From CAYLHQ01 sp964628935 (GTDB taxonomy: Bacteria > Acidobacteriota > Polarisedimenticolia > Polarisedimenticolales > DASRJG01): a DNA stretch of 64,000 nucleotides. Location of the stretch: positions 1-64,000 of the forward strand of contig CAZVOE010000001.1 of the NCBI GenBank assembly GCA_964628935.1. The letters are read 5' to 3'. This document shows, one piece after another, positions 41,698-50,541 of this stretch. The notes under the pieces are model-generated. The model searched no databases and was not told the origin of the DNA. It saw nothing but the letters and a program-made list of their open reading frames with translations. Both the position numbers and the translations under genes were made by a program. Positions within the stretch are counted from its first letter, which is position 1; each line of letters begins with the position of its first letter.

Positions 41698-42750
41698 TCA
41701 CTTCGCCAACGCGACGAGTGCGTAGGTCAGAGCGCCGAGGAGGGCCGACATGGGTACCGTGAGGACCCAGGCCCACAACACCCGCGCGGCGATCCCCCAC
41801 CGTACCGCCGAAAGGCGTTGAATCGCTCCGACGCCGATGATCGCCCCGGTGATCGTGTGCGTCGTGCTCACGGGGATGCCGAGGTTCGCGGAGGTGAACA
41901 GGGAGATCGCGGCCGCGGTCTCCGCGCAGGCTCCCCCGTGCGGCTTGAGCCGGGTGAGCTTCATTCCCATCGTTTTCACGATTCGCCAGCCTCCCGCCGC
42001 CGTTCCGAGTGCGATCGCGAGGTGACATGCGAGCACGATCCAGAACGGGAACTCGACCGCCCCCGTCTCGAAGGCCTGCTGCTGGCCCTTCCAGATGCTC
42101 GCGAAAAGGAGCGCTGCGATGATCCCCATCGTCTTCTGGGCGTCGTTCGTGCCGTGGCCAAGGCTGTACAGCGCGGCCGAACCGAGCTGCACCACGCGAA
42201 AGACCCGATCGAGTCTCGCGGGTGAATGTTTCTGAAACGTCCAGACCACGATCAGGATGAGTCCGAGACCCAGGGCGAAGCCCATCACGGGGGCAATGAC
42301 GATGAACTCCAGCGTCGCCATCAGCCTCCCGATCCGGACGACTCCCTCGATCGTTCCGGCGAACGCGATCGCCGCTCCCGCGAATCCGCCGAGGAGCGCG
42401 TGAGACGAGCTGGTCGGCAGACCCACGGACCACGTGATCAGATCCCAGACGATGGCTCCTACGAGCCCCGCGAGGATCACGTCGGCATTGACGAACTCCG
42501 GAAAGACGAACTTTGCGACGGTGTTCGCCACGGCCACGCCGAAGAACCACGCGGCTGCGAAATTCCACCAGGCCGCCCAGAGGACGGCGGCGCCGGGCCG
42601 GAGCACCCGGGTTCCGACGATCGTCGCGATCGAGTTCGCGGCGTCGTGGAACCCATTGACGAAGTCGAAAAGGAGGGCCACAGCGACGATGGCGAGGACG
42701 TACGGCTCTCCGGCCAGGGCCCGCAACGTCTCGACGATGCCGAACGACAC
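41698..42750 (-). CDS. pit: PiT-family inorganic phosphate transporter
   Basis: 350 aa from ATG 42750. Two inverted PiT halves are visible: FDFVNGFHDAANSIATIVGT (the GANDAAN-type motif, here GFHDAANS) near residue 30, with LPTSSSHALLGGFAGAAIAF; then ALYSLGHGTNDAQKTMGIIA near 205, with GIPVSTTHTITGAIIGVGAI. About ten membrane segments. It carries metal-phosphate with protons or sodium. The gene follows a DUF47/PhoU-like gene by 22 bases, the usual partner that regulates such transporters. Confidence 0.92.
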   Translation of the reverse strand: MSFGIVETLRALAGEPYVLAIVAVALLFDFVNGFHDAANSIATIVGTRVLRPGAAVLWAAWWNFAAAWFFGVAVANTVAKFVFPEFVNADVILAGLVGAIVWDLITWSVGLPTSSSHALLGGFAGAAIAFAGTIEGVVRIGRLMATLEFIVIAPVMGFALGLGLILIVVWTFQKHSPARLDRVFRVVQLGSAALYSLGHGTNDAQKTMGIIAALLFASIWKGQQQAFETGAVEFPFWIVLACHLAIALGTAAGGWRIVKTMGMKLTRLKPHGGACAETAAAISLFTSANLGIPVSTTHTITGAIIGVGAIQRLSAVRWGIAARVLWAWVLTVPMSALLGALTYALVALAK

Positions 42751-42772
42751 GACCGAGGTCCGTCTCTCGCGC

Positions 42773-43405
42773 TCAGGAGTACTTGACGAGGACCGTTTGG
42801 ATGACGTCCGCGACGTCCTCGCACTTGTCGGTCGCGAGCTCGAGGTGCTCGTAGACGTCCTTCCACTTGATGATTTCGAGCGTGTCCCGCGGCTCCCCGT
42901 TGAACAGGCGGTTCAAGGCATCCCGCATCACCTGGTCGGCCTCGTTCTCGAGCTGATTGATTCGGGCGCACTGACGGACGATTTCGTCCTGCCGACCGAG
43001 ATCGCGCAAGAGCCGGACGCCGGCTTCGACTTCCGACGCGGAGCACTCGATGATCTTCGCGAATTCCGCCGCGTGATGGGTGGGCTCGGTGATGCGGAAT
43101 GTGACGAGACGCTTCGCGACGGCATCCACGTAGTCGAGGATGTCGTCCATGCGCACGCAGAGTTCGTAGATATCCTCTCGATCGAGCGGCGTCAGAAAGG
43201 TCTTGTTGAGCTTGTCCATCAGCTGGTGGACCAGCTCGTCCCCCTCCTGCTCGACCTCGTGGATGCGCTCGCTCGCCTTGCGGATCTCGGCAAGATCTCC
43301 CCGATCCAGGATGCAGCGCGCGAGGAGATTCGCCCCCTTCACCACGACCGCGGCTTGGGCTTCCAGCAAGTCGAAGAAACGTTCCTCGCGCGGGATGAAT
43401 CTCAA
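42773..43405 (-). CDS. DUF47/PhoU-like regulator of the phosphate transporter
   Basis: 210 aa from ATG 43405. All-helical PhoU-like protein of the TIGR00153/DUF47 group: MRFIPREERFFDLLEAQAAV is the family opening; RIHEVEQEGDELVHQLMDKL, NKTFLTPLDREDIYELCVRM and DDILDYVDAVAKRLVTFRI hold the acidic and Asp-rich motifs that bind metal clusters in PhoU proteins. It ends with LATDKCEDVADVIQTVLVKY. Encoded immediately upstream of pit; in other bacteria this pair is co-transcribed and the protein limits transport. Confidence 0.9.
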   Translation of the reverse strand: MRFIPREERFFDLLEAQAAVVVKGANLLARCILDRGDLAEIRKASERIHEVEQEGDELVHQLMDKLNKTFLTPLDREDIYELCVRMDDILDYVDAVAKRLVTFRITEPTHHAAEFAKIIECSASEVEAGVRLLRDLGRQDEIVRQCARINQLENEADQVMRDALNRLFNGEPRDTLEIIKWKDVYEHLELATDKCEDVADVIQTVLVKYS

Positions 43406-43524
43406 CGCCTGCCTCCGTTCGGACCGCTGTCGCGGAGCGCAGGTCTAGCACCGTAACGGAACCGTGACAAGAGATTCGGGGCAATTTCGCCCTGGATTCG
43501 GCCCGGGCTCCCGTGGGAGGGGCG

Positions 43525-43926
43525 TCAGATCCCCTTGTGTTCCTCTTCCTGCTTGTAGAGGTACCGGATGGCGTGCTTGAAGACGAGTAGGTTCGGCGCG
43601 TCGTCGCGGTTGACCTTGATGCAGTTGCGGTCGTACCACTCGATGTGGCCGCGAAGCTGCTGTCCGTCGTCGAGAACGACGACCATCGGAGTCCGCGCGT
43701 TCATCTGTTTCAGGTAGTAGAACGCCTCCGCGCTCGTGGCGTCGGGGGGTGCGGATCGGCGCCTCGGCCCTCCGGGTTGAGGGGCGGACTGGCCCGGGGG
43801 GGGTTCTGTCCGCTCCCGGGGCGGCGGTCCTTGGATCGCCGGGGTAAGGACGCCGCCGCTCCGGCCGTTACCGAGCCTCTCCTTGAGTTCGGCGAGATTG
43901 GGTCGCACGAGCTTCCGGTTCATCAT
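43525..43926 (-). CDS. hfq: Hfq-like RNA chaperone with long N-terminal extension
   Basis: 133 aa from the double ATG at 43923-43926. The C-terminal 70 residues are Hfq/Sm: AEAFYYLKQMNARTPMVVVL, DDGQQLRGHIEWYDRNCIKV (Sm1) and NLLVFKHAIRYLYKQEEE (Sm2, with KHAI as in the canonical YKHAI). The first 60 residues (RKLVRPNLAELKERL, then Pro/Arg-rich low-complexity QGPPPRERTEPPPGQS) are absent from enterobacterial Hfq. The usual FD(Q)F proximal-face motif is WYDRN here. Fits the divergent Hfq group seen in Acidobacteriota (recalled, not searched). RNA-binding role is inferred. It lies at the end of the minus-strand core run. Confidence 0.75.
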   Translation of the reverse strand: MMNRKLVRPNLAELKERLGNGRSGGVLTPAIQGPPPRERTEPPPGQSAPQPGGPRRRSAPPDATSAEAFYYLKQMNARTPMVVVLDDGQQLRGHIEWYDRNCIKVNRDDAPNLLVFKHAIRYLYKQEEEHKGI

Positions 43927-43964
43927 GGTGGCTCCCGAATCGCCTGGCCCCGCCGCCAGTTCTA

Positions 43965-44000
43965 CCAAATTGAATTCGTATAATTACGCTTTTTCGTGAC
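43965..44000 (-). promoter_or_regulatory. AT-rich promoter-like region upstream of hfq
   Basis: The only AT-rich block in this area, about 40-75 bases upstream of the hfq ATG. Read on the minus strand it contains AATTATAC, a possible -10, and a short run of A before it. No good -35 at 17 bases. It suggests hfq has its own promoter apart from the surA transcript. Confidence 0.3.
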
Positions 44001-44111
44001 CACATCGTCCCCCGACGGCAGCGGGGTCCGCTTCGCCATTCGCGGGAAACGATCCAATTCTCAAAAATCCTACTGGCAGACGCATGTCGGCGCAAGCCGC
44101 TTCTGAAGGTT

Positions 44112-45104
44112 TTAGGGTTTTGAAAGCCTGGCCGCGTACTTCGGGGAAACCCAGACCTCCGCCTCCTCCCAAGCCCGTTTCATGAACGCATTGTTGAGGT
44201 CCCGGTATCGCTGATTCCAAATCTCCCTTCGAATCGACTCCTTCACCTCTTCGAACGGTTGTATCGCGTCGTCCCGCCGGGACTCCACCATGAGCAGGTG
44301 AACCCCGTAGTCCGTCTCGATCGCCGGGCCCACCTCTCCGACCGCAAGACTGAAAGCCTGCGCTTCGAGGGCGGGCGCGAGATCGCCCCGCCGGACCTTC
44401 CCGAGCAGCCCCCCTTGCGCCCGGGTGCCGGCCTCCGAGACTTCGGACGCGATCGCCGCGAAGTCGGCGCCCGGCGTCGTCGCTCGGGCGCGCACCGCCT
44501 CGGCGAGCTCGAGCGCCGCTGCGCGACCGCGCTGTGCGGAGAGGATCACGATTTCCCGGACCACGGCCTCGGCGGCCACGCGGAAACGCTCCGGATCGGC
44601 GTCGTAGGCCTGCCGGACCTCCGCCTCGGAGACCGAGACGCGGCTCCGCACCTCGTAGTTTTCCACCTCCTGCGGGGCATACATCTCGATCAGGCGCTTG
44701 CGCAGGTCCTCCTCGGTGAGGCCCTCCGCCGCCAGCAGACGCGCCAACTCGTCGCGGTTCGGGATCCCCTGCTGTTCGAGGAACGAGTCAATCAGGGCCG
44801 ATCCGAGCTTGTCGACATCGTACATCCGCATCGCGCGATGCAAGAGGATCTTACGTTGGATCATGTCGCGGAGAAGTTCCCTGCGCATCCGGTCGATCTC
44901 GCGATCGAGTTCGGCCCCGCTCAGGCGCCGGTACGCTTCGGCGACGCTCTCCTGCTCCGCCGCCTCGAACTCCGACCGGGTAATGATGTCGTCGTTGATC
45001 TTCGCGACGATCTCCTCGACGACTTCCCCTCTCGCCGGTGCGAGGACGAGGAGGAAGCACGTGCAGAGAATCGCCCGGACAATCGAACTCCGAAAGCCTC
45101 GCAT
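44112..45104 (-). CDS. SurA-type periplasmic peptidyl-prolyl isomerase/chaperone
   Basis: 330 aa from ATG 45104. Signal peptide (SIVRAILCTCFLLVLAPARG), then the SurA N-terminal chaperone module (VVEEIVAKINDDIITRSEFE, MRRELLRDMIQRKILLHRAM, EEDLRKRLIEMYAPQEVENY) and one parvulin domain (about residues 175-275; AVVREIVILSAQRG, GTRAQGGLLGKVRRGDLAPA, AFSLAVGEVGPAIETDYGVH). Length is shorter than E. coli SurA (428), consistent with a single parvulin domain. It assists outer-membrane protein folding. Four bases separate it from the upstream lipoprotein-chaperone gene. Confidence 0.88.
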   Translation of the reverse strand: MRGFRSSIVRAILCTCFLLVLAPARGEVVEEIVAKINDDIITRSEFEAAEQESVAEAYRRLSGAELDREIDRMRRELLRDMIQRKILLHRAMRMYDVDKLGSALIDSFLEQQGIPNRDELARLLAAEGLTEEDLRKRLIEMYAPQEVENYEVRSRVSVSEAEVRQAYDADPERFRVAAEAVVREIVILSAQRGRAAALELAEAVRARATTPGADFAAIASEVSEAGTRAQGGLLGKVRRGDLAPALEAQAFSLAVGEVGPAIETDYGVHLLMVESRRDDAIQPFEEVKESIRREIWNQRYRDLNNAFMKRAWEEAEVWVSPKYAARLSKP

Positions 45105-45108
45105 GAGG

Positions 45109-45774
45109 TTAGTGTACGGGCGCTCCCGCCGATTCGGCCACGTACCGGAACGGAAGGTTCTCGGGTACGACCCGGAGGGGGGTGGAGGACGTCACCCGCG
45201 CAACGAGCGCGGCGACGGCGCGTTCCGCCTTCTCGTGCTCGATGTGCTCGCGCGCGCTCCGGCGGACCGACTCCGGATCCCCCGTACCGGCCGCGCCCGC
45301 GACGTACGCGTCGAGTTCCTCGTCGGTCACGATCGAGGCAGCGCGAGCCTCCGATTCGAGGAGCTTCTGCACGAGAATTTCCCTTCGCGCTCGTTTTCGA
45401 CGCGCCTCCTCCTCGGCGGCGGATCCCTCCTTCCCCACCGCTCCTCCGGTGAGCCAGGCGTCGATCTCCTCCGGATCGACGTCGAGGCCGACGGATTCCG
45501 CCTCGGCGGCGAGGGCGATCTCCTTCGCGAGATCATCGAGCAGTCGGCTCTGAACCTCCGCCGTTACCGCTTCGGCCTCCCACGCTCCCTCGTCGTCCAT
45601 CTGGAGCTGCGAGGCGAGGTAGTCGTCGAGTTCGCCGCGCGTGATGGCTCGCTCCCCGAGAAATGCCACCGGGAGATCGGCGATCTTCGCCTTGTCTTCG
45701 CCTTCGCATGCCGCGAGCGCCATCACGGCGACCACGGCGAGGACCCCTCGGAGAACCCAACCGACACGGCTCAC
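45109..45774 (-). CDS. Lipoprotein with SurA N-terminal-like chaperone domain
   Basis: 221 aa from GTG 45774, overlapping the mfd stop (GTGA). A lipobox (VMALAACEGED) follows a short signal peptide, so it is probably a lipoprotein. The body is SurA-N/trigger-factor-like: VAFLGERAITRGELDDYLAS, EVQSRLLDDLAKEIALAAEA and REILVQKLLESEARAASIVT are the helical blocks. No complete parvulin domain is visible; the C-terminus (PLRVVPENLPFRYVAES) is where the isomerase domain would start, so it seems truncated or chaperone-only. It probably cooperates with the SurA encoded next. Confidence 0.8.
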   Translation of the reverse strand: MSRVGWVLRGVLAVVAVMALAACEGEDKAKIADLPVAFLGERAITRGELDDYLASQLQMDDEGAWEAEAVTAEVQSRLLDDLAKEIALAAEAESVGLDVDPEEIDAWLTGGAVGKEGSAAEEEARRKRARREILVQKLLESEARAASIVTDEELDAYVAGAAGTGDPESVRRSAREHIEHEKAERAVAALVARVTSSTPLRVVPENLPFRYVAESAGAPVH

Positions 45775-48700
45775 GCGGCCCCCTTTCCCAGGACCGCCTC
45801 CACGACGTCCCTCGCCGCCCGAATCCGCTCCGAGGCCCTGGCCGGAGCCGGAAGGACCATCATGCCCGAGGGGGCGAGCGAGCCCCGCCGGATCCTCACC
45901 AGATCCACGAGCCGTGCGGCGTCGACCGGCGATCGCTCGTGGAATCGGACCCGCATCCTGCCGTCGGCCACGTCGATCGAGCGCACCCCCGCGGCCTCGG
46001 CGAGTAGGCGGAGCCGGGCGACCGCGAACAAGTTCCGCCCCGACGGAGGAAGATGCCCGCTGCGATCCTCGGTATCGGCCTCGAGTCGGTCGATCTCCGA
46101 CTCGTCGCGCGAGGCCGCGAGTCGCTTGTATAGGGCGAGGCGATCGCCGACGTCAGGGAGGTAGCTCTCCGGGATCTTGATATCGACGCCGAGGTGGACG
46201 GCGGCCGGGGTCCGCTCGACGACGGGTTCGCCCTTGAGTTCGCGCACGGCCCGCTCGAGCATCTGGACGTACAGATCGAAACCGAGCGCGGCGATGTGGC
46301 CATGCTGCCGGGACCCGAGGAACTCCCCGGCGCCTCGGATCTCGAGGTCGGCCGCTGCGAGGCGGAAGCCCGAGCCGAGTTCCTGAAACTCCTGGAGCGC
46401 CTTGAGGCGCCGCTTCGACGTCTCCGTTAGGACGTGCCGTCCGGGCACGAGGAAGTAGGCGTAAGCCCGCTCCTCGCTGCGCCCCACCCGCCCGCGGAGC
46501 TGGTAGAGCTGCGCCAGCCCGAAGTGGTCGGCTCGATTGACGAGGATCGTGTTCGCCTTCGGAATGTCGAGACCGTTCTCGATGATCGTGGTCGTCACCA
46601 GCACGTCGGCCTCGTGGCGCACGAACCGGAGCATCACCGTTTCGAGTTCGCGCTCGCGCATTTGACCGTGGGCGACCGCCACTCTCGCTTCCGGGGCCAT
46701 CTCCCGCAGCGCCCGCACGAGCGGAGGGATCGTCTCCACCCGATGATGGACGAAGAAGACCTGCCCTCCGCGCCGCAACTCCTGGCGGATCGCCTGAGCG
46801 ACGATGCCCTTCCGGAACGGAACAACGTAGGTCTGGATCGCCGACCGTCCTGTCGGAGGCGTTTCGATGATGGAGAGGTCGCGGGCCCCGGCGAGCGACA
46901 TCTGGAGCGTGCGGGGGATCGGCGTCGCGGTCATGGAGAGGACATCGATCCCCACCGAGAGCCTCTTGAGACGCTCCTTGTCGGAAACGCCGAATCGTTG
47001 CTCCTCGTCGACGATCAACAGCCCGAGCGCCCGGAACCTCGCGTCGCTCGACAAGAGCCGGTGCGTCCCCACGACGAGGTCGACCTCTCCGCGCGCGACG
47101 GCGTCGAGGACCCTCCGGGTATCGGCGCCGGACCGGAATCGCGAGAGCATCTCCACCTTGACGGGGAAGGGCGCGAATCGCTCCCGGATCGTCTGGTGGT
47201 GCTGCGCGGCCAGGACGGTCGTGGGCGCCAGGAACGCGACCTGCTTGCCGTCCATGATCGCCTTGAAGGCGGCTCGGATGGCGACTTCAGTCTTGCCGAA
47301 TCCGACGTCCCCGACGACGAGGCGGTCCATGGGGCGATCCGATTCCATGTCCTCCTTGATCTCGCGGAGTGTCCGCCTTTGGTCCTCGGTCAGCTCGAAC
47401 GGGAACGCCGCCTCGAGTTCGCGCTGCCACGCTCCGTCGGGGGAGAACGCGTGTCCCTTCGCAGCGCGCCGCTCGGCGTAGAGCTCGAGCAGGTCCTTCG
47501 CGAGCGATTCGACCGACTTTCGGACCCGGGTCTTGACCCGGTCCCACCCCGGACCGCCGAGCTTGTCGAGCGGCGGTCTCTGCCCCGCGACCCCGCTGTA
47601 CTTTTGCACGAGATCCAGCCGGTCGACGGGAACGAACAGGCGGTCGCCGCCCTGAAACTCGAGCACCATGAAGTCCCGGTTGAGGCTCCCGCCCTTCGGC
47701 CGGCCGAGCCCCACGTATCGCGCCACGCCATGGTCGGTGTGCACCACGAGGCCGCCGGGCTCGAGGTCGCGGAAGTCGGAGACGAACGCTCCCTTCCCAC
47801 GCCCCCTCTGTTCCGCACCCTTCGGCTCCTCGCCGAAGATCTCGCGCTCGGCGAGGATGGAGATCGCCTGGTCGGGAAGGTCGAACCCGTGGCGGAGACC
47901 CCCGACCGTCACGAAGAGTCCGCCCCGGACGGAGAGTTCCTCGCCGGGAGCGGCTCTCTCGCTCCCCATCGCCGGGTGGAGCCCGTACTCGGAGAGGATC
48001 TCGGCGAGTCGCTCGGCCCCTCCCGTCGCCCGGAGGACGCAGATCGTTCGGACCCCGTGCGACCCGTCGTCGCGGAGCTTCGCCGCGAGCTCGTGGATCC
48101 GCCCCGACCAGCTCCGCGCCCGCCGAGTCGGTAGAAGCACGGCGTCCCGTCCGGGTGGATTCTCGAAACGTTCCAGTTCCTCGAGAGCGACGAGTGCCAT
48201 CGAGGCCTCCTGGGCGGCCACCGCCGGATCCCGCCAGAGCGCCTCGGGTGGCGGAAGGGTACGGTTGCTCCCCTGCTCCCAGGCCGCGGTCCGCTCGTGC
48301 GACGCCCGTGCGATCTCCTCGCCGGCCCTTTCCGGCTCCTCGCAGACGACGATCCCTCCGTGCAGATGCTCGAGGAGCGTCGAGGGGCGCGTGGCGACCA
48401 GCGCGGCGAGCGCCTCGAAGCCGGGAAGCCACCCTTCCGTTCGAAGTCGCTCGAGCCGCTCGCGGAACGGGAGGACCGGCCGGTCGTCTGTCCGCGCGCG
48501 TGCCGCCCCGCCTTCGAGGTGCTGCGCGAGACGCGCGACGGCTTCGTCGTTCGCCGGGACCTCGACTGCGGGGCCGTACGCCGCCTCGGAAAGCATCCCC
48601 GTCGAACGCTGATGATCCGTGTCGAACGAGCGAATCGTCTCGACCGTGTCCCCGAAGAACTCGATGCGCACGGGCTCCTCGGCGTCGGGAGCGAAAAGGT

Positions 48701-49265
48701 CGACGATCCCCCCCCTTCGGCTGATCTCTCCACGCGCCGCGACGACGTCGACGCGCCGGTACCCGCCCCGGAGCGCCTGGAGGATCAACGCGTCGGGGGG
48801 AAGAACGTCGCCCGGACGGATGACTCGGCTCGCGGCGCGAATCTCGTCCGGCGACGGGAGCCACTCGAGGAGCGCGCGCGCCGGGGCGAGCAGGAGGAGC
48901 CGCTCCCGTCGCGCCATACGGCCAAGCGCGACGACGCGCTGGCGGGAGACCTCCGGATGCGGCGGGATGTCGTCGTACGGGTCGGCGTCGAGGGCCGGGA
49001 ACACCGCGATCGAGCGACGGTCGCCGCAGCCGAGTTCGAGGAACGCCCCGAGGTCGCGCCTCCTCGCGTCGAGTGCGGCGTCGTCGGGGACCAGTAGGAG
49101 GAGGCGCCGTTCGAGCGATCGGAAGAGAAGCGCCTCGACGAGAGCCTTCGCGCCGTCGACCAGCCCCGAAACGACGACGTGTCGACCCGCGCGACCCGAT
49201 TCCTCGATCCGGCGCCACGCGTCCGAATCGAGAAGCGGCGCGAACAGGGCCGGCCCCCGCCTCAC
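45771..49265 (-). CDS. mfd: Transcription-repair coupling factor
   Basis: 1164 aa from GTG 49265, whose codon overlaps the rfaE2 stop; longer open frames upstream run through rfaE2. N-terminal UvrB-like module (LDADPYDDIPPHPEVSRQRV, RRGGIVDLFAPDAEEPVRIE), the RNA polymerase-interaction domain (GDRLFVPVDRLDLVQKYSG), and the helicase/translocase domains. Walker A is VVGDVGFGKTEVAIRAAFKA near residue 652. LLIVDEEQRFGVSDKERLK follows, then LSMTATPIPRTLQMSL, and TTIIENGLDIPKANTILVNR. A C-terminal TRCF domain follows (ESYLPDVGDRLALYKRLA). It removes RNA polymerase stalled at lesions and recruits UvrA. Length is normal. Fourth gene of the GTGA chain. Confidence 0.95.
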   Translation of the reverse strand: MRRGPALFAPLLDSDAWRRIEESGRAGRHVVVSGLVDGAKALVEALLFRSLERRLLLLVPDDAALDARRRDLGAFLELGCGDRRSIAVFPALDADPYDDIPPHPEVSRQRVVALGRMARRERLLLLAPARALLEWLPSPDEIRAASRVIRPGDVLPPDALILQALRGGYRRVDVVAARGEISRRGGIVDLFAPDAEEPVRIEFFGDTVETIRSFDTDHQRSTGMLSEAAYGPAVEVPANDEAVARLAQHLEGGAARARTDDRPVLPFRERLERLRTEGWLPGFEALAALVATRPSTLLEHLHGGIVVCEEPERAGEEIARASHERTAAWEQGSNRTLPPPEALWRDPAVAAQEASMALVALEELERFENPPGRDAVLLPTRRARSWSGRIHELAAKLRDDGSHGVRTICVLRATGGAERLAEILSEYGLHPAMGSERAAPGEELSVRGGLFVTVGGLRHGFDLPDQAISILAEREIFGEEPKGAEQRGRGKGAFVSDFRDLEPGGLVVHTDHGVARYVGLGRPKGGSLNRDFMVLEFQGGDRLFVPVDRLDLVQKYSGVAGQRPPLDKLGGPGWDRVKTRVRKSVESLAKDLLELYAERRAAKGHAFSPDGAWQRELEAAFPFELTEDQRRTLREIKEDMESDRPMDRLVVGDVGFGKTEVAIRAAFKAIMDGKQVAFLAPTTVLAAQHHQTIRERFAPFPVKVEMLSRFRSGADTRRVLDAVARGEVDLVVGTHRLLSSDARFRALGLLIVDEEQRFGVSDKERLKRLSVGIDVLSMTATPIPRTLQMSLAGARDLSIIETPPTGRSAIQTYVVPFRKGIVAQAIRQELRRGGQVFFVHHRVETIPPLVRALREMAPEARVAVAHGQMRERELETVMLRFVRHEADVLVTTTIIENGLDIPKANTILVNRADHFGLAQLYQLRGRVGRSEERAYAYFLVPGRHVLTETSKRRLKALQEFQELGSGFRLAAADLEIRGAGEFLGSRQHGHIAALGFDLYVQMLERAVRELKGEPVVERTPAAVHLGVDIKIPESYLPDVGDRLALYKRLAASRDESEIDRLEADTEDRSGHLPPSGRNLFAVARLRLLAEAAGVRSIDVADGRMRVRFHERSPVDAARLVDLVRIRRGSLAPSGMMVLPAPARASERIRAARDVVEAVLGKGAA

Positions 49266-49777
49266 GGAAGTGAGCCCGAGCCCCGCCCCTCTCGGATCCG
49301 GGCGACCAACTCGGTCGTCGACGAGCCCGGCTCGAGGGGAATGGACACGACCCTTCCCCCCCTTCCCTCCACGAAGTCTCTTCCGACGATCCGGTCGGGC
49401 GTCCAGTCGCCCCCTTTGACGAGCACGTCGGGGACAACCTCCCGGATCAGCGCCTCTGGCGTGTCCTCCTCGAACCCGACGACCCAATCGACGACCGAGA
49501 GCCCCCCGAGGAGTCGCGCGCGCTCCTCGAACGCGAGGATCGGTCGCGCTGGACCCTTGAGCCGACGCACCGACGCGTCCGTGTTGATGCCGACGACGAG
49601 GACATCCCCCAGGACCGCGGCCGCCTCCAAGAGGTGAAGGTGGCCGGCGTGGAGAAGGTCGTAGCATCCGTTGGTGAAGACGACCGTTCGCCCGCTCCGC
49701 CGGTCGGCGGCGAGTGTCGCGCGGATCGACCCCCGCGGGACGACCTTTTCCGAAGCGACCCGCGCCGGCCGACTCAC
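49262..49777 (-). CDS. rfaE2: D-glycero-beta-D-manno-heptose 1-phosphate adenylyltransferase
   Basis: 171 aa from GTG 49777, overlapping the glycosyltransferase stop (GTGA). Nucleotidyltransferase of the RfaE domain-II type: VVFTNGCYDLLHAGHLHLLE with the HxGH motif, LVVGINTDASVRRLKGPARP, ERARLLGGLSVVDWVVGFEE, DVLVKGGDWTPDRIVGRDFV and PLEPGSSTTELVARIRE. It transfers AMP to heptose-1-phosphate in ADP-heptose synthesis for LPS inner core, in the cytoplasm. The kinase half (HldE N-terminal) is not fused and must be elsewhere. Supports a Gram-negative host. Confidence 0.92.
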   Translation of the reverse strand: MSRPARVASEKVVPRGSIRATLAADRRSGRTVVFTNGCYDLLHAGHLHLLEAAAVLGDVLVVGINTDASVRRLKGPARPILAFEERARLLGGLSVVDWVVGFEEDTPEALIREVVPDVLVKGGDWTPDRIVGRDFVEGRGGRVVSIPLEPGSSTTELVARIREGRGSGSLP

Positions 49778-50541
49778 GGGGTCTCCCGACGCCCCGTCTT
49801 CGGGGCGTAAAGGCCGCGGCGGAAACGCCACCGCACGCGAGCCACGTCGAGGAGCATGTTCATCGGATCCCGGAGGAGGCTCACCGTGGAGCCGGGCGCG
49901 TTCCGCCAAACGACCGGGACCTCGGCCACTCGCAGCCCGAAGCGCAAGCAGAGGAAGAGGAACTCGACGTCGAACGCGAACCGGTCGACGACCATCGTCT
50001 CGAAGAGGGGCCGGACGCGAACGCGGTCCATGAGCTTGAAGCCACACTGCGTGTCGCGGAACGGGAGGCCCGTCATGGCGCGAATGGCCAGGTTGAACGC
50101 CTTGCCCATCGACTGGCGGACGATGTTCTGCCGGATTTCGACCTTGGCGGAATCGAGCGCCCGCGAGCCGATCGCGACGTCCAAGTCTCGGTCTCGGACC
50201 GCAGCGGCGAGCACCTCATGCTCCTCAATCGGCGAGGACAAGTCCGCGTCGGTCAGGAGAACCCACCGCCCCGAGGCTTCCAGAACTCCTCTTCGGACGG
50301 AGTACCCCTTTCCCCGGTTCGCGGCGTTTCGGAGCAGTCGTCCGTGTCCGCCCGCGAGTCCTTCGGCGGCGACGCGGGCCGTTCCGTCGGCCGATCCGTC
50401 GTCCACGACGAGGATTTCGGCGTCGAGCGACCGGGAGTCCACGTATTCGGCGATCCGGTTGAGCGTCGCGGGGAGCCGCCGCTCCTCGTTGTACGCCGGA
50501 ACGACGATGGTGAGATGGGTCTTGCCGACGCGGCCGGTCAC
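49774..50541 (-). CDS. Family 2 glycosyltransferase, dolichyl/polyprenyl-phosphate sugar synthase-like
   Basis: 255 aa from GTG 50541, overlapping the preceding lipoprotein stop (GTGA). GT-A fold: THLTIVVPAYNEERRLPATL, EILVVDDGSADGTARVAAEG, RGKGYSVRRGVLEASGRWVL and LLTDADLSSPIEEHE with the DxD-like metal motif. VRQSMGKAFNLAIRAMTGLP, FRDTQCGFKLMDR, and RFAFDVEFLFLCLRFGLRVA then follow, as in Alg5/DPM1-type proteins. No C-terminal membrane segments are evident. It probably makes polyprenyl-phosphate-linked glucose or mannose for envelope glycans. Confidence 0.85.
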   Translation of the reverse strand: MTGRVGKTHLTIVVPAYNEERRLPATLNRIAEYVDSRSLDAEILVVDDGSADGTARVAAEGLAGGHGRLLRNAANRGKGYSVRRGVLEASGRWVLLTDADLSSPIEEHEVLAAAVRDRDLDVAIGSRALDSAKVEIRQNIVRQSMGKAFNLAIRAMTGLPFRDTQCGFKLMDRVRVRPLFETMVVDRFAFDVEFLFLCLRFGLRVAEVPVVWRNAPGSTVSLLRDPMNMLLDVARVRWRFRRGLYAPKTGRRETP

